Source: Stenotrophomonas maltophilia (GTDB taxonomy: Bacteria; Pseudomonadota; Gammaproteobacteria; Xanthomonadales; Xanthomonadaceae). Taken from it: a stretch of 64,000 bases of DNA. Shown here piece by piece: positions 32,848-40,522 of this stretch. The position numbers were made by a program, and so were the translations under genes. Under the pieces are notes generated by a model that was given only the letters and a program-made list of their open reading frames with translations, ran no database searches and was not told the DNA's origin. Within the stretch, counting starts at the first letter, position 1, and every line of letters begins with the position of its first letter. The stretch covers positions 274,453 to 338,452 of the forward strand of contig DEVL01000005.1 in the NCBI GenBank assembly GCA_002363385.1, in the 5' to 3' direction.

Positions 32848-33771
32848 ATGCCCACGCGCTCCCGCACCACCTTGGCCCTCAGCCTGGCCCTGATCACCGG
32901 CCTCACTGCCCTCACCCCGGCCACCAGCCACGCCCGTCCCCCCGCGAACGCGCCCGCGCAGGCCGCCCCCCTCGCGGTGCAGCCCTACCACCCCGGCGAC
33001 GACGCCCTCTTCGCGGTCTCCTCGACCCTGATCACCGGCCGCCACGACGCCATCCTCGTGGATGCCCAGTTCGCCGCCACCGATGCCGCGCAGCTGGTCC
33101 AGCGCATCCGTGACTCGGGCAAACGCCTGACCACGATCTACATCAGCCACGGCGACCCCGACTACTACTTCGGCCTGGCCACCCTGCAGGACGCCTTCCC
33201 CGACGCCCGCATCCTCGCCACCCCCGCGACCGTCACCCACATCAACGCCACCCAGGCCGCCAAACTCGCCTACTGGGGCCCCCAGATGGGCGCAGGCAAG
33301 CCGAGCCGCATCGTCATCCCCGCCCCACTGGACGGCGACACCCTCACCCTGGAAGGCCAACCGATCAAGATCATCGGCCTCACCGGCCCCACCCCGGACC
33401 GCACCGTCCTGTGGATCCCCTCCCAGCGCACCGTCCTCGGCGGCATCCCCATCGTCGCCGGCGAACACGTCTGGATGGCAGACACCCAAAGCGCGCAATC
33501 ACACGCGCACTGGCTGCAGACCCTCGCCACCATCAAGGCCCTGAACCCCACCCGCGTCATCCCCGGCCACTACGCAGCCGATGCCGCCCTGGACATCAGC
33601 GCCGTGGATTTCACCGCCAACTACATCCGCGCCTTCGACGAAGAAACCGCACGCAGCAAAGACGCCAACGCACTCATCGCCGCAATGAAAAAGCGCTATC
33701 CGAACCTGGCCGGCGAGAGTTCACTGGAACTGAGCGCGAAAGTAGCCAAGGGTGAAATGCAGTGGCCGTAA
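32848..33771 (+). CDS. Exported MBL-fold hydrolase with an atypical metal site
   Basis: 307 residues with a signal peptide (MPTRSRTTLALSLALITGLTALTPATSHA). The MBL fold is indicated by ILVDAQFAATDAAQ, the metal loop ISHGDPDYYFGL, TPDRTVLWIPSQRTVLGG and VIPGHYAADAAL. The usual HxHxDH is here HGDPDY: the second His and the final His are replaced, as in some periplasmic MBL relatives. The substrate is unknown. The coding strand is strikingly C- and A-rich toward the 3' end compared with neighbours. Confidence 0.82.
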   Translation: MPTRSRTTLALSLALITGLTALTPATSHARPPANAPAQAAPLAVQPYHPGDDALFAVSSTLITGRHDAILVDAQFAATDAAQLVQRIRDSGKRLTTIYISHGDPDYYFGLATLQDAFPDARILATPATVTHINATQAAKLAYWGPQMGAGKPSRIVIPAPLDGDTLTLEGQPIKIIGLTGPTPDRTVLWIPSQRTVLGGIPIVAGEHVWMADTQSAQSHAHWLQTLATIKALNPTRVIPGHYAADAALDISAVDFTANYIRAFDEETARSKDANALIAAMKKRYPNLAGESSLELSAKVAKGEMQWP

Positions 33772-33863
33772 TGACGCATCCGTAGAAACCAAACGTCATT
33801 CGCGAATCTCGAAACGCACGACGCGTTTCCCTCTGCGCACCGACCCAGTGTCGGAGGGACGGC

Positions 33864-34035
33864 GCGGGTGGGGTATCGGGACCGTGTGTTGCCATGGATG
33901 GCAACACACGAGCCTACATGGGTGAAGGCGCATTGCTTGCGAGGCACTGCCTCGCATGCGACTGAACGCACAGCCGCCAGCGGCTGGGCCGGGCCGCAGA
34001 GCGGGACTTGCGGCGGGTCCCGATATCCCACCCGC
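33864..34035 (+). repeat. Long palindromic repeat, copy A (172 bp, long form)
   Basis: Outer arms GCGGGTGGGgTATCGGGA and its complement (33864-33881 and 34018-34035) differ at one position. Inside lie a perfect hairpin TGTGTTGCCAT-GG-ATGGCAACACA (33885-33908), the motif GAGCCTACATGG, GCGAGGC-ACT-GCCTCGC, CAGCCG-CCAG-CGGCTG, then CTTGCGGCGGGTCCC. Same family as 60725-60824 and 61254-61350, but with about 84 extra bases (33922-34005). It fills the gap between the convergent MBL and dinB genes; no ORF is credible here. Confidence 0.88.
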
Positions 34036-34111
34036 GTCGTCCAAAACCCTCATCACCCGGATACCAGCGCATCAGCCGTTACCGTTGCCGTTGCAGCACA
34101 CAGTAAAACCG

Positions 34112-35206
34112 TCAGCCATCACCAAGATGATCAAACAACCCCGGCTGGCGCACCACCTCCCGCTCCCGGAAGCCCCCCAACCCCACCCCCACCAACCGAT
34201 ACCGCGTCTCCAACGGCAACAACACCCGCTCCCGCAACCCCAACGCAATATCCCGCAGTTCCTCCACCGAATCCGGCGGCGACTCCGGCGTAAAACTGCG
34301 CGTAATGATCCGGAACTGCGACGTCTTCAACTTCAACACCACCGTATGCCCCACCCGGTCCGTCTTGCGCGTCGCCTGCCACGTCTTCTCCGCCAACTGC
34401 ACGATCGCCGGCGCCAGATCCTCCAACAACAGATCCTCCGCGAACGTATCCTCCGACGAAATCGACTGCACCGGCTGATCCGGCTCCACCGGCCGCTCAT
34501 CCACACCGCGCGCACGATTGAACAAGCGTCCACCAAACGTCCCGAACCGCGCCTCCAGCTCCTCCAGCGGCAACGCACGCAGATCGCCGACCGTCGCAAT
34601 CCCGAGCTCGGCCAGTTTCGCCGCCATCACCTTGCCCACGCCCGGCACCCGGTTCACCGGCAACGGCGTCAGGAACTGCTCGATGCGATGCGGCGGCACC
34701 ACGAACTGCCCATCCGGCTTGCGCCAATCCGAGGCAATCTTCGCCAGGAACTTGTTCGGCGCGATACCCGCCGAGGCCGTCAACTGCGTCTCTTCGCGGA
34801 TCTGCGCGCGGATGATCTGCGCGATCTCCGTCGCCACCGTCATCCCGCCCTTGTGCTCGGTCACGTCCAGATACGCCTCATCCAGCGACAACGGCTCCAC
34901 CAGGTCCGTATGCCGCAGGAAAATCTCGCGGACCTGGCGTGACACCGCCTTGTAACGCACGAAATCCGGCGCCACGAAGACCGCATCCGGACACAGCCGC
35001 TCCGCACGCAGCGCCGGCATCGCCGAACGCACCCCGAACACCCGCGCCTCGTAGGACGCCGCGCACACCACCGAGCGCATTCCCCGCCACGCCACCACCA
35101 CCGGCTTGCCCCGCAGAGAAGGGTCGTCACGCTGCTCCACGGACGCGTAAAACGCATCCATGTCGACGTGAATGATCTTGCGGGGGCGGGACACGGGCGT
35201 GGGCAC
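34112..35206 (-). CDS. dinB: DNA polymerase IV (Y-family)
   Basis: 364 residues. Catalytic carboxylates D15 (HVDMDAFYASVE), D109 and E110 (SLDEAYLDVT) are present, with RYKAVSR, TASAGIAPNKFLAKIASDWRKP-type palm sequence, two helix-hairpin-helix segments (NRVPGVGKVMAAKL) and the little-finger domain. The extreme C-terminus contains QPGLF, matching the QxxLF clamp-binding motif. It performs translesion synthesis. I found no LexA-type site in the 218 bases before fabA. The coding strand is unusually G/T-rich, mirroring the skew around repeat A. Confidence 0.95.
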   Translation of the reverse strand: MPTPVSRPRKIIHVDMDAFYASVEQRDDPSLRGKPVVVAWRGMRSVVCAASYEARVFGVRSAMPALRAERLCPDAVFVAPDFVRYKAVSRQVREIFLRHTDLVEPLSLDEAYLDVTEHKGGMTVATEIAQIIRAQIREETQLTASAGIAPNKFLAKIASDWRKPDGQFVVPPHRIEQFLTPLPVNRVPGVGKVMAAKLAELGIATVGDLRALPLEELEARFGTFGGRLFNRARGVDERPVEPDQPVQSISSEDTFAEDLLLEDLAPAIVQLAEKTWQATRKTDRVGHTVVLKLKTSQFRIITRSFTPESPPDSVEELRDIALGLRERVLLPLETRYRLVGVGLGGFREREVVRQPGLFDHLGDG

Positions 35207-35249
35207 TCGGAGTCAGATGAACAAGATTACAGCCACACGCCGCAGTATG

Positions 35250-35268
35250 GTTGTTGGATAACAACAAC
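35250..35268. promoter_or_regulatory. Perfect inverted repeat upstream of fabA
   Basis: GTTGTTG-GATAA-CAACAAC, 7-bp arms with a 5-bp spacer, about 157 bases before the fabA start and 44 before dinB. It is a candidate operator for an unsaturated-fatty-acid regulator (FabR or DesT type) or a dinB repressor; the sequence does not match a consensus I can name with certainty. Confidence 0.4.
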
Positions 35269-35424
35269 ATGCGTTTTTGAACCTGAAAACACTACGGCGG
35301 CGTACGGTTAAAACGTTTGATTGAATCACTTTTTCTCATGCACTCTTGAGCACTTGCTTCATGCAAGAGCAGTCGGCCTGTGGTCGGCTCACCCGATGAC
35401 AACTTCCTCAGGATTGCGTTTTCC

Positions 35425-35940
35425 ATGACTCGTCTCAACGCGTTCTCGCGCGACCAGCTGCTGGCCAGCGCCCGCGGTGAACTGTTCGGCCCGGGCAGCG
35501 GCCGCCTGCCCAATGATCCGATGCTGATGTTCGATCGCATCACCGATATCCGCGAGGACGGCGGTCCCCATGGCAAAGGCATGGTACGCGCGGAGCTGGA
35601 TATCCGCCCTGACCTGTGGTTCTTCGACTGCCACTTCCTCGGCGACCCGGTCATGCCCGGCTGCCTCGGTCTGGATGCCATGTGGCAGCTGACCGGCTTC
35701 TTCCTGACCTGGATCGGTGCGCCCGGCCGTGGCCGCGCCCTGGGCTGCGGTGAAGTGAAGTTCACCGGCCAGGTGCTGCCGAGCGCCAAGCGCGTCACCT
35801 ACGAAATCGACATCTCGCGCGTCATCAACCGCAAGCTGGTGATGGCCCAGTCCGATGCCCGCATGCTGGTGGACGGTCGCGAAATCTACTCTGCCAAAGA
35901 CCTGCGTGTAGGTCTGTTCACTTCCACTGAGAACTTCTGA
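35425..35940 (+). CDS. fabA: 3-hydroxydecanoyl-ACP dehydratase/isomerase
   Basis: 171 residues from ATG 35425, giving the FabA N-terminus (FSRDQLLASARGELFG) and E. coli length. Hot-dog fold with active-site H70 (WFFDCHFLGDPVMPG) and D84 (GLDAMWQL). It introduces the cis double bond at C10 in type II fatty acid synthesis. Its stop codon shares one base with the fabB start (TGATG), so the two unsaturated-fatty-acid enzymes are made together. Confidence 0.97.
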   Translation: MTRLNAFSRDQLLASARGELFGPGSGRLPNDPMLMFDRITDIREDGGPHGKGMVRAELDIRPDLWFFDCHFLGDPVMPGCLGLDAMWQLTGFFLTWIGAPGRGRALGCGEVKFTGQVLPSAKRVTYEIDISRVINRKLVMAQSDARMLVDGREIYSAKDLRVGLFTSTENF

Positions 35941-37148
35941 TGCGTCGCGTCGTCATTACCGGAATGGGCATCACCTCGTGCCTGGGCAACGATCTGGACA
36001 CCGTGTCCTCCGCACTGCGTGAAGGCCGTGCCGGCATCCGTCATCTGCCCGATCACGCCGAAGCCGGCCTGCGCAGCCATGTCGGCGGCAACATCGAGCT
36101 GGACCTGGATGCGCAGATCGACCGCAAGGTGAAGCGCTTCATGAGCGATGCCTCGGCGTATGCCTACATCGCCATGCGCGATGCGATCGCCGATGCCGGC
36201 CTGGACGAGGCGCAGGTCGCCAACCCGCGCACCGGCCTGATCGCCGGCTCCGGCGGCGGCTCCAGCCAGTGGCAGGTGGAATCGGCCGACATCCTGCGCG
36301 CGCGTGGCGTGCGCAAGGTCGGCCCGTACATGGTGCCGCGCACGATGTGCTCCACCGTATCGGCCTGTCTGGCCACCGCGTTCCAGATCAAGGGCCTGAG
36401 CTACTCGCTGTCGGCCGCCTGCGCCACCTCCGCGCATTGCATCGGCGCCGCTGCGGATCTGATCCGTCATGGCGCGCAGGACGTGATGTTTGCCGGTGGC
36501 GGTGAAGACCTGCACTGGTCGATGAGCGTGATGTTCGATGCAATGGGCGCGCTGTCGACCCGTTTCAACGATACGCCCGCCTCGGCCTCGCGCCCGTACG
36601 ACAAGGACCGCGATGGCTTCGTCATCGCCGGTGGCGGCGGCATGCTGGTGCTGGAAGACTACGACCACGCCGTGGCCCGTGGTGCACGCATCTACGCCGA
36701 GCTGGTCGGTTACGGCGTCACCTCCGACGGTGCCGACATGGTTGCCCCGTCCGGTGAAGGCGCGGTGCGCTGCATGAACATGGCGATGGAGCACCTGACC
36801 GCCCCGATCGACTACCTCAACACGCACGGCACCTCGACCCCGCTGGGCGACGTCACCGAGTTGAAGGCCGTGCGTGAGGTGTTCGGCGAGAACATTCCGC
36901 CGCTGTCCTCGACCAAGGCGCTGTCCGGCCACTCGCTGGGCGCGGCAAGCGTGCACGAAGCGATCTACTGCCTGCTGATGATGCGCGACGGCTTCATCGC
37001 CGGCTCGGCCAACATCGGCGAGCTGGACCCGCTGGTGGAAGGCTTCCCGATCGTGCAGCAGACCCAGTCGGCACAGCTGGACACCGTCATGTCCAACAGC
37101 TTCGGCTTTGGCGGCACGAATGCGGCGCTGGTGTTCAGCCGCATCTGA
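35940..37148 (+). CDS. fabB: 3-oxoacyl-ACP synthase I
   Basis: 402 residues, elongating the cis-3-decenoyl product of FabA. Catalytic triad C161 (SAACATSAHC), H297 (NTHGTSTPLGD) and H332 (LSGHSLGAA), almost identical in numbering to E. coli FabB. GFVIAGGGGMLVLE and FGFGGTNAALVF close the thiolase fold. Followed by a strong terminator, so fabAB is a two-gene unit. Confidence 0.97.
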   Translation: MRRVVITGMGITSCLGNDLDTVSSALREGRAGIRHLPDHAEAGLRSHVGGNIELDLDAQIDRKVKRFMSDASAYAYIAMRDAIADAGLDEAQVANPRTGLIAGSGGGSSQWQVESADILRARGVRKVGPYMVPRTMCSTVSACLATAFQIKGLSYSLSAACATSAHCIGAAADLIRHGAQDVMFAGGGEDLHWSMSVMFDAMGALSTRFNDTPASASRPYDKDRDGFVIAGGGGMLVLEDYDHAVARGARIYAELVGYGVTSDGADMVAPSGEGAVRCMNMAMEHLTAPIDYLNTHGTSTPLGDVTELKAVREVFGENIPPLSSTKALSGHSLGAASVHEAIYCLLMMRDGFIAGSANIGELDPLVEGFPIVQQTQSAQLDTVMSNSFGFGGTNAALVFSRI

Positions 37149-37168
37149 GTGCAGCTGCGATGTACACG

Positions 37169-37198
37169 AAAAAGCCCGGCCATGTGCCGGGCTTTTTT
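37169..37198 (+). terminator. Rho-independent terminator after fabB
   Basis: AAAAAGCCCGGC-CATGT-GCCGGGCTTTTTT: GC stem flanked by A- and T-runs, so it works in both directions and also suits the HAD gene arriving on the minus strand. Confidence 0.95.
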
Positions 37199-37226
37199 GT
37201 ATCGGCGCGCCGAGGCCCGCGGGACA

Positions 37227-37919
37227 TCACCGCGCGCCAGTCGCCGGCAACAGCGGCATCAACAATGCCCGTGCATCCAGCAGCGAATCCACGATGCGAT
37301 GTCCCAGCGCACGCAGCTCCTCATCCGGATGCACCAGGTCCGGCACCTGGATCGCCGTCATGCCCGCGCTCACCGCCGCACGGATGCCTGCAGGAGAATC
37401 CTCCAGCGCCAGGCAGCGTGCCGGATCCTTGCCCAGCTTCTGCGCGGCCAGCAGGTAGATATCCGGGGCCGGCTTGGGATGCGACACATCGCTGCTGGTC
37501 ACCACCACCTCGAAGAACGGCAGCAACCCGGCGGCGGCCAGCTTGCACGAGGCGCGTGGCTGACGTGTCGAGGTCGCCACCGCACGCGCAACGCCGTGAT
37601 CGTGCAGCAGCTGCAGGATTTCCAGGATGCCGGGACGCAGCGGCAGGCCCTGCAGCGTGCGTGCTTCATACAGGTCATGGCAACGCGCGAACAACGCGGC
37701 CACCTGCTCGTCCGTCACGGTCTGCAGTAGCAGCCGCTCGCAGTCACGATCACCAAGCCCGACCATGCGCAGCCAGAAGCCGTCCGGAAACGGCAGCCCC
37801 AGCTCCTGCGCCGCCTGCGACCAACACGCGATCGACACCCGCTCGCTGTCGATCATCAGGCCGTCCATGTCGAAGATGACGGCGTCGGGCAGGAACGGCA
37901 GCGCAGGGAAAGCACTCAT
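37227..37919 (-). CDS. HAD-family hydrolase (phosphatase/beta-phosphoglucomutase-like)
   Basis: 230 residues from ATG 37917-37919, overlapping the upstream rsuA stop by four bases. HAD motifs FDMDGLMIDSE (D17, D19), ATSTRQPR, KPAPDIYL and ALEDSPAGIRAAVSAGMTAI place it with the CbbY/YniC/YcjU group, sugar-phosphate phosphatases or mutases; the substrate is not determinable. Last gene of the rsmC-rsuA-HAD chain. Confidence 0.88.
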   Translation of the reverse strand: MSAFPALPFLPDAVIFDMDGLMIDSERVSIACWSQAAQELGLPFPDGFWLRMVGLGDRDCERLLLQTVTDEQVAALFARCHDLYEARTLQGLPLRPGILEILQLLHDHGVARAVATSTRQPRASCKLAAAGLLPFFEVVVTSSDVSHPKPAPDIYLLAAQKLGKDPARCLALEDSPAGIRAAVSAGMTAIQVPDLVHPDEELRALGHRIVDSLLDARALLMPLLPATGAR

Positions 37920-38620
37920 GGCACGTTGAACAGCGTCTCCAGATCGGCCGCATCGAGCATGCGCCATTCCCCTTCAGGCAGTTCGCCCAGCGAGAGCCCA
38001 CCGATGCGGCTGCGGTGCAGCGCCTCGACGTGGTTGCCGACCGCCGCGAACATCCGGCGCGCCTGGTGGTAGCGACCCTCGTGCAGCACCAGTTGCGCCT
38101 GGCGCGGGCCGTTCACGTGCAGCTCGGCCGGCAGCAGCGGCTTGTCGTCCAATTCCAGCAGCAGACCGCCGCTGGCGAAACGCGCGGTTTCATCGCCGCG
38201 CAGGTCTTCGGCCAAGGTGACCTCGTAAGCCTTGTCCAGGCGCGACTTCGGCGACACGATCCGGTGCAGCAGCGCGCCATCGTCGGTCATCAGCAGCAGG
38301 CCGCTGGTGTCGCGGTCCAGGCGGCCCACCGAGGACAGCACCGGTGCACGCTCACGGTAACGCGGCGGCAGCAGGTCGTAGATCAGCCGGCCCTTGTCCT
38401 TGGTCGAACAGGTGTAGCCGCGCGGCTTGTGCAGCATCAGGGTCAGGCCCTGGGGCGGGTCCAGCGGCTCGCCTTCGACCCGGATCGCGTCATGCGAAAC
38501 CGCGTCATCGGCGTACAGTACCTCGCCCTCGGCATCGGTGATCAGGCCGGCGCGGAACATGCCCTGCACCTGCTTGCGGCTGCCATAGCCCAGGTTGGCC
38601 AACAGCTTGACCAGCTTCAT
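37916..38620 (-). CDS. rsuA: 16S rRNA pseudouridine(516) synthase
   Basis: 234 residues from ATG 38618-38620, overlapping the rsmC stop (ATGA). N-terminal S4-like RNA-binding domain (KLLANLGYGSRKQVQGMFRAGLI), then the catalytic domain with LHKPRGYTCST and GRLDRDTSGLLL carrying catalytic D102, and YHQARRMFAAVGNHVEAL. Family RsuA rather than RluE/F from length and the LHKPxG context. Confidence 0.9.
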   Translation of the reverse strand: MKLVKLLANLGYGSRKQVQGMFRAGLITDAEGEVLYADDAVSHDAIRVEGEPLDPPQGLTLMLHKPRGYTCSTKDKGRLIYDLLPPRYRERAPVLSSVGRLDRDTSGLLLMTDDGALLHRIVSPKSRLDKAYEVTLAEDLRGDETARFASGGLLLELDDKPLLPAELHVNGPRQAQLVLHEGRYHQARRMFAAVGNHVEALHRSRIGGLSLGELPEGEWRMLDAADLETLFNVP

Positions 38621-39738
38621 GCGCGGCCTCCGCGGCCCCACTTCGGCTCGGTGCTGCGTGGCGTGCGGACCGGCGTGGCGCTCTTGCTGGCCTTGGTCGC
38701 TTCGATCAGCTTGAAGCCATCGCGCTCGGCCGCCACGCGGACCTGGCCGAAGCTCTCGTTGAGGATCTGCTCGTAGGGCAGATGGCGGTTGGCCACCAGC
38801 CACATCCGGCCGCCCGGGCGCAGCGCCTGCGCGGCCACGGCGATGAAGCGCTGGCCGATATCGGGGCGATCAGCGCGCGAGGGCGTATGGAACGGTGGAT
38901 TGGTGACGATGAAGTCGTACTCGCCCTCGATCCCGGCAGTGACGTCCTGCCAGTGATAGGCCAGCGCCGCCGGCTTGCCGAGCGCGGCGAGGTTCTCGCG
39001 GGCCAGCGCCAGCGCGCGGCCTTCGGCCTCGTACAGGTCCAGCGCGGTCACGTTGGGGCAGCGTGCGAGCACCTCGGCGGACAGATAGCCGAAGCCGGCG
39101 CCCAGATCGGCACCCCGGCCGGCCAGATCGGCCGGCAGCTGCTCCACCAGCAGCGCCGAGGCCGGGTCGATGCGGTCCCAGGCGAAGATACCCGGGCGGC
39201 TCTGGAAGCGGCCGCCCAGGATCGCGCGCGGCGCATCCAGCGATGCCCAGCGCTGCGCCAGCGCGGCGTCGTGCTGGCCGTTGAGCGGTGCAGTCCAGTA
39301 CGCACGGCAGTGGTTCTTGGTCAGCTTGCCACCGAGGCCGGCCAGCTGCTGCAGGTCGCCTTCGCCGGAGCGGGCGCCTTCGTTGTTGTGCTGGCAGGCC
39401 ACCACGATCCCGCCCGGGGCGGTCAGGGCCAGCGCGCGCGCGAACAGGGCCTTGGCCTCCTCGCGCTGGCGCGGCGGCAGTACCAGCACCACGGCGTAGC
39501 GGGTGGCATCACCGGCCAGCTGCTGCTCGTCACGCACGGTCCAGCCGCTGGCTTCCAGGGCATCGGCAAACGGGCGGAAGCTCTGCTCGCAGACCAGCTG
39601 CGCCGGCTGGGCGTGCTCGCGCAGCGGCGCGCCATCGCGGGCGCGCAGGAACAGCACGGGGCCGGCTGGCCAGGACAGCACGCCACTGGCGAACGGCAGG
39701 AACAGGGTTTCCAGGGGAGCGTCGTGCTGGGCAGCCAT
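38617..39738 (-). CDS. rsmC: rRNA small-subunit guanine-N2 methyltransferase, RsmC-like
   Basis: 373 residues in two tandem Rossmann halves. The C-terminal half is catalytic: SAM motif DLGAGFGYLS (211-220), ALDLYEAEGRAL, and NPPFH (280-284) of N2-guanine methyltransferases. The N-terminal half keeps only remnants (VVLVLPPRQ), as in RsmC and RlmG. RsmC is preferred over RlmG by length and by the cotranscribed rsuA, another 16S modifier. Starts the overlapping three-gene chain; a basic tail (TPVRTPRSTEPKWGRGGRA) follows the fold. Confidence 0.85.
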   Translation of the reverse strand: MAAQHDAPLETLFLPFASGVLSWPAGPVLFLRARDGAPLREHAQPAQLVCEQSFRPFADALEASGWTVRDEQQLAGDATRYAVVLVLPPRQREEAKALFARALALTAPGGIVVACQHNNEGARSGEGDLQQLAGLGGKLTKNHCRAYWTAPLNGQHDAALAQRWASLDAPRAILGGRFQSRPGIFAWDRIDPASALLVEQLPADLAGRGADLGAGFGYLSAEVLARCPNVTALDLYEAEGRALALARENLAALGKPAALAYHWQDVTAGIEGEYDFIVTNPPFHTPSRADRPDIGQRFIAVAAQALRPGGRMWLVANRHLPYEQILNESFGQVRVAAERDGFKLIEATKASKSATPVRTPRSTEPKWGRGGRA

Positions 39739-39881
39739 GCGGAGGGCACATCTTGAAAAGAGGCCGCCATTCTACCGGTTCGCCCCGCCGGCCCCGGATT
39801 TGCGTTTATTCAACGTCCTGTTGATGCCCTGACAACATCCAAACCGGCAGGGTGGAGCCTCACTTCCCGTGGAGATGGCTC

Positions 39882-40145
39882 ATGCGTGCATTGTTTGTCG
39901 GTGGCGTAGTCGACAACAGCGAGATGGACATGGAGGGCAGCCAGCCACCGGTGCACTATCCCGAAGACACCGGCGGTGGTCATTCGCGCTACCGCCTGCA
40001 TCAGATCGGCAAAACCTCGGATGGCAACGTGGCGTATGCCGTCTATGGCGCCCCGGACCTGGCCGATGAAGAGGTGGCCCGGATTGCCGATGAACGGGCT
40101 TACGCACGCCGTTTCGAGGCCGAGCCCAGCGATTTCACCCACTGA
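39882..40145 (+). CDS. Small conserved protein of unknown function
   Basis: 87 residues from ATG 39882 with GGAG seven bases upstream. It starts MRALFVGGVVDNSEMDMEG and contains YRLHQIGKTSDGNVAYAVYG; no signal peptide, membrane segment or cysteine. The N-terminal MxxxFVGGVVDNSEMD stretch suggests a short beta-alpha unit. I do not recognise a named family. It converges on the DUF3247 gene. Confidence 0.75.
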   Translation: MRALFVGGVVDNSEMDMEGSQPPVHYPEDTGGGHSRYRLHQIGKTSDGNVAYAVYGAPDLADEEVARIADERAYARRFEAEPSDFTH

Positions 40146-40163
40146 GGTCCGTGCCCGCCGCGT

Positions 40164-40454
40164 TCACTCGCGGTAGGGCATCTGCCGGATGGCCTTGATC
40201 TGGTCCAGCCACACCAGGTGCTGCTGGACCGGGGTCTCCAGGTCATCCAAGCGCAGCTGACCATTGCTGCCTTCGTTCTCGTCGGCGTCGCGGTACTGCT
40301 GCAGCGTCGGCTGCACCGCCACGGTGCCAATCAGGCGGCTGCCATCCTCAAGCGTGAGTTCCACCTGGGTCTGCCCGTGCAGCTGCGGCAGCAGCGCTTC
40401 CAGGGCCGTGATAGCGTCCGGGTGGGTGTGGATGCGGGGGGCATAACGGGACAT
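40164..40454 (-). CDS. DUF3247-family protein (Sm-like fold)
   Basis: 96 residues. The pattern TQVELTLEDGSRLIGTVAVQPTLQQY, five short strands with a DGS turn, matches DUF3247, a xanthomonad family with a known variant Sm-like structure. RNA binding is possible but not shown. Single gene on the minus strand, ending 19 bases from the convergent small gene. Confidence 0.72.
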   Translation of the reverse strand: MSRYAPRIHTHPDAITALEALLPQLHGQTQVELTLEDGSRLIGTVAVQPTLQQYRDADENEGSNGQLRLDDLETPVQQHLVWLDQIKAIRQMPYRE

Positions 40455-40522
40455 GGCAACTCCTGTGGCGTTCGCCCCAGTGTGCCGCGAGCGACGTCAA
40501 CACGCCGCCAACGCAGACTCCG

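Noticed and set aside
33864..34110. Open frames across long repeat A
   Set aside because: Frames consist of hairpin sequence and low-complexity Pro/Thr/His runs with no support for translation.
35207..35424. LexA/SOS box for dinB
   Set aside because: No TTAGTA-N4-TACTAA or related palindrome in the upstream region.
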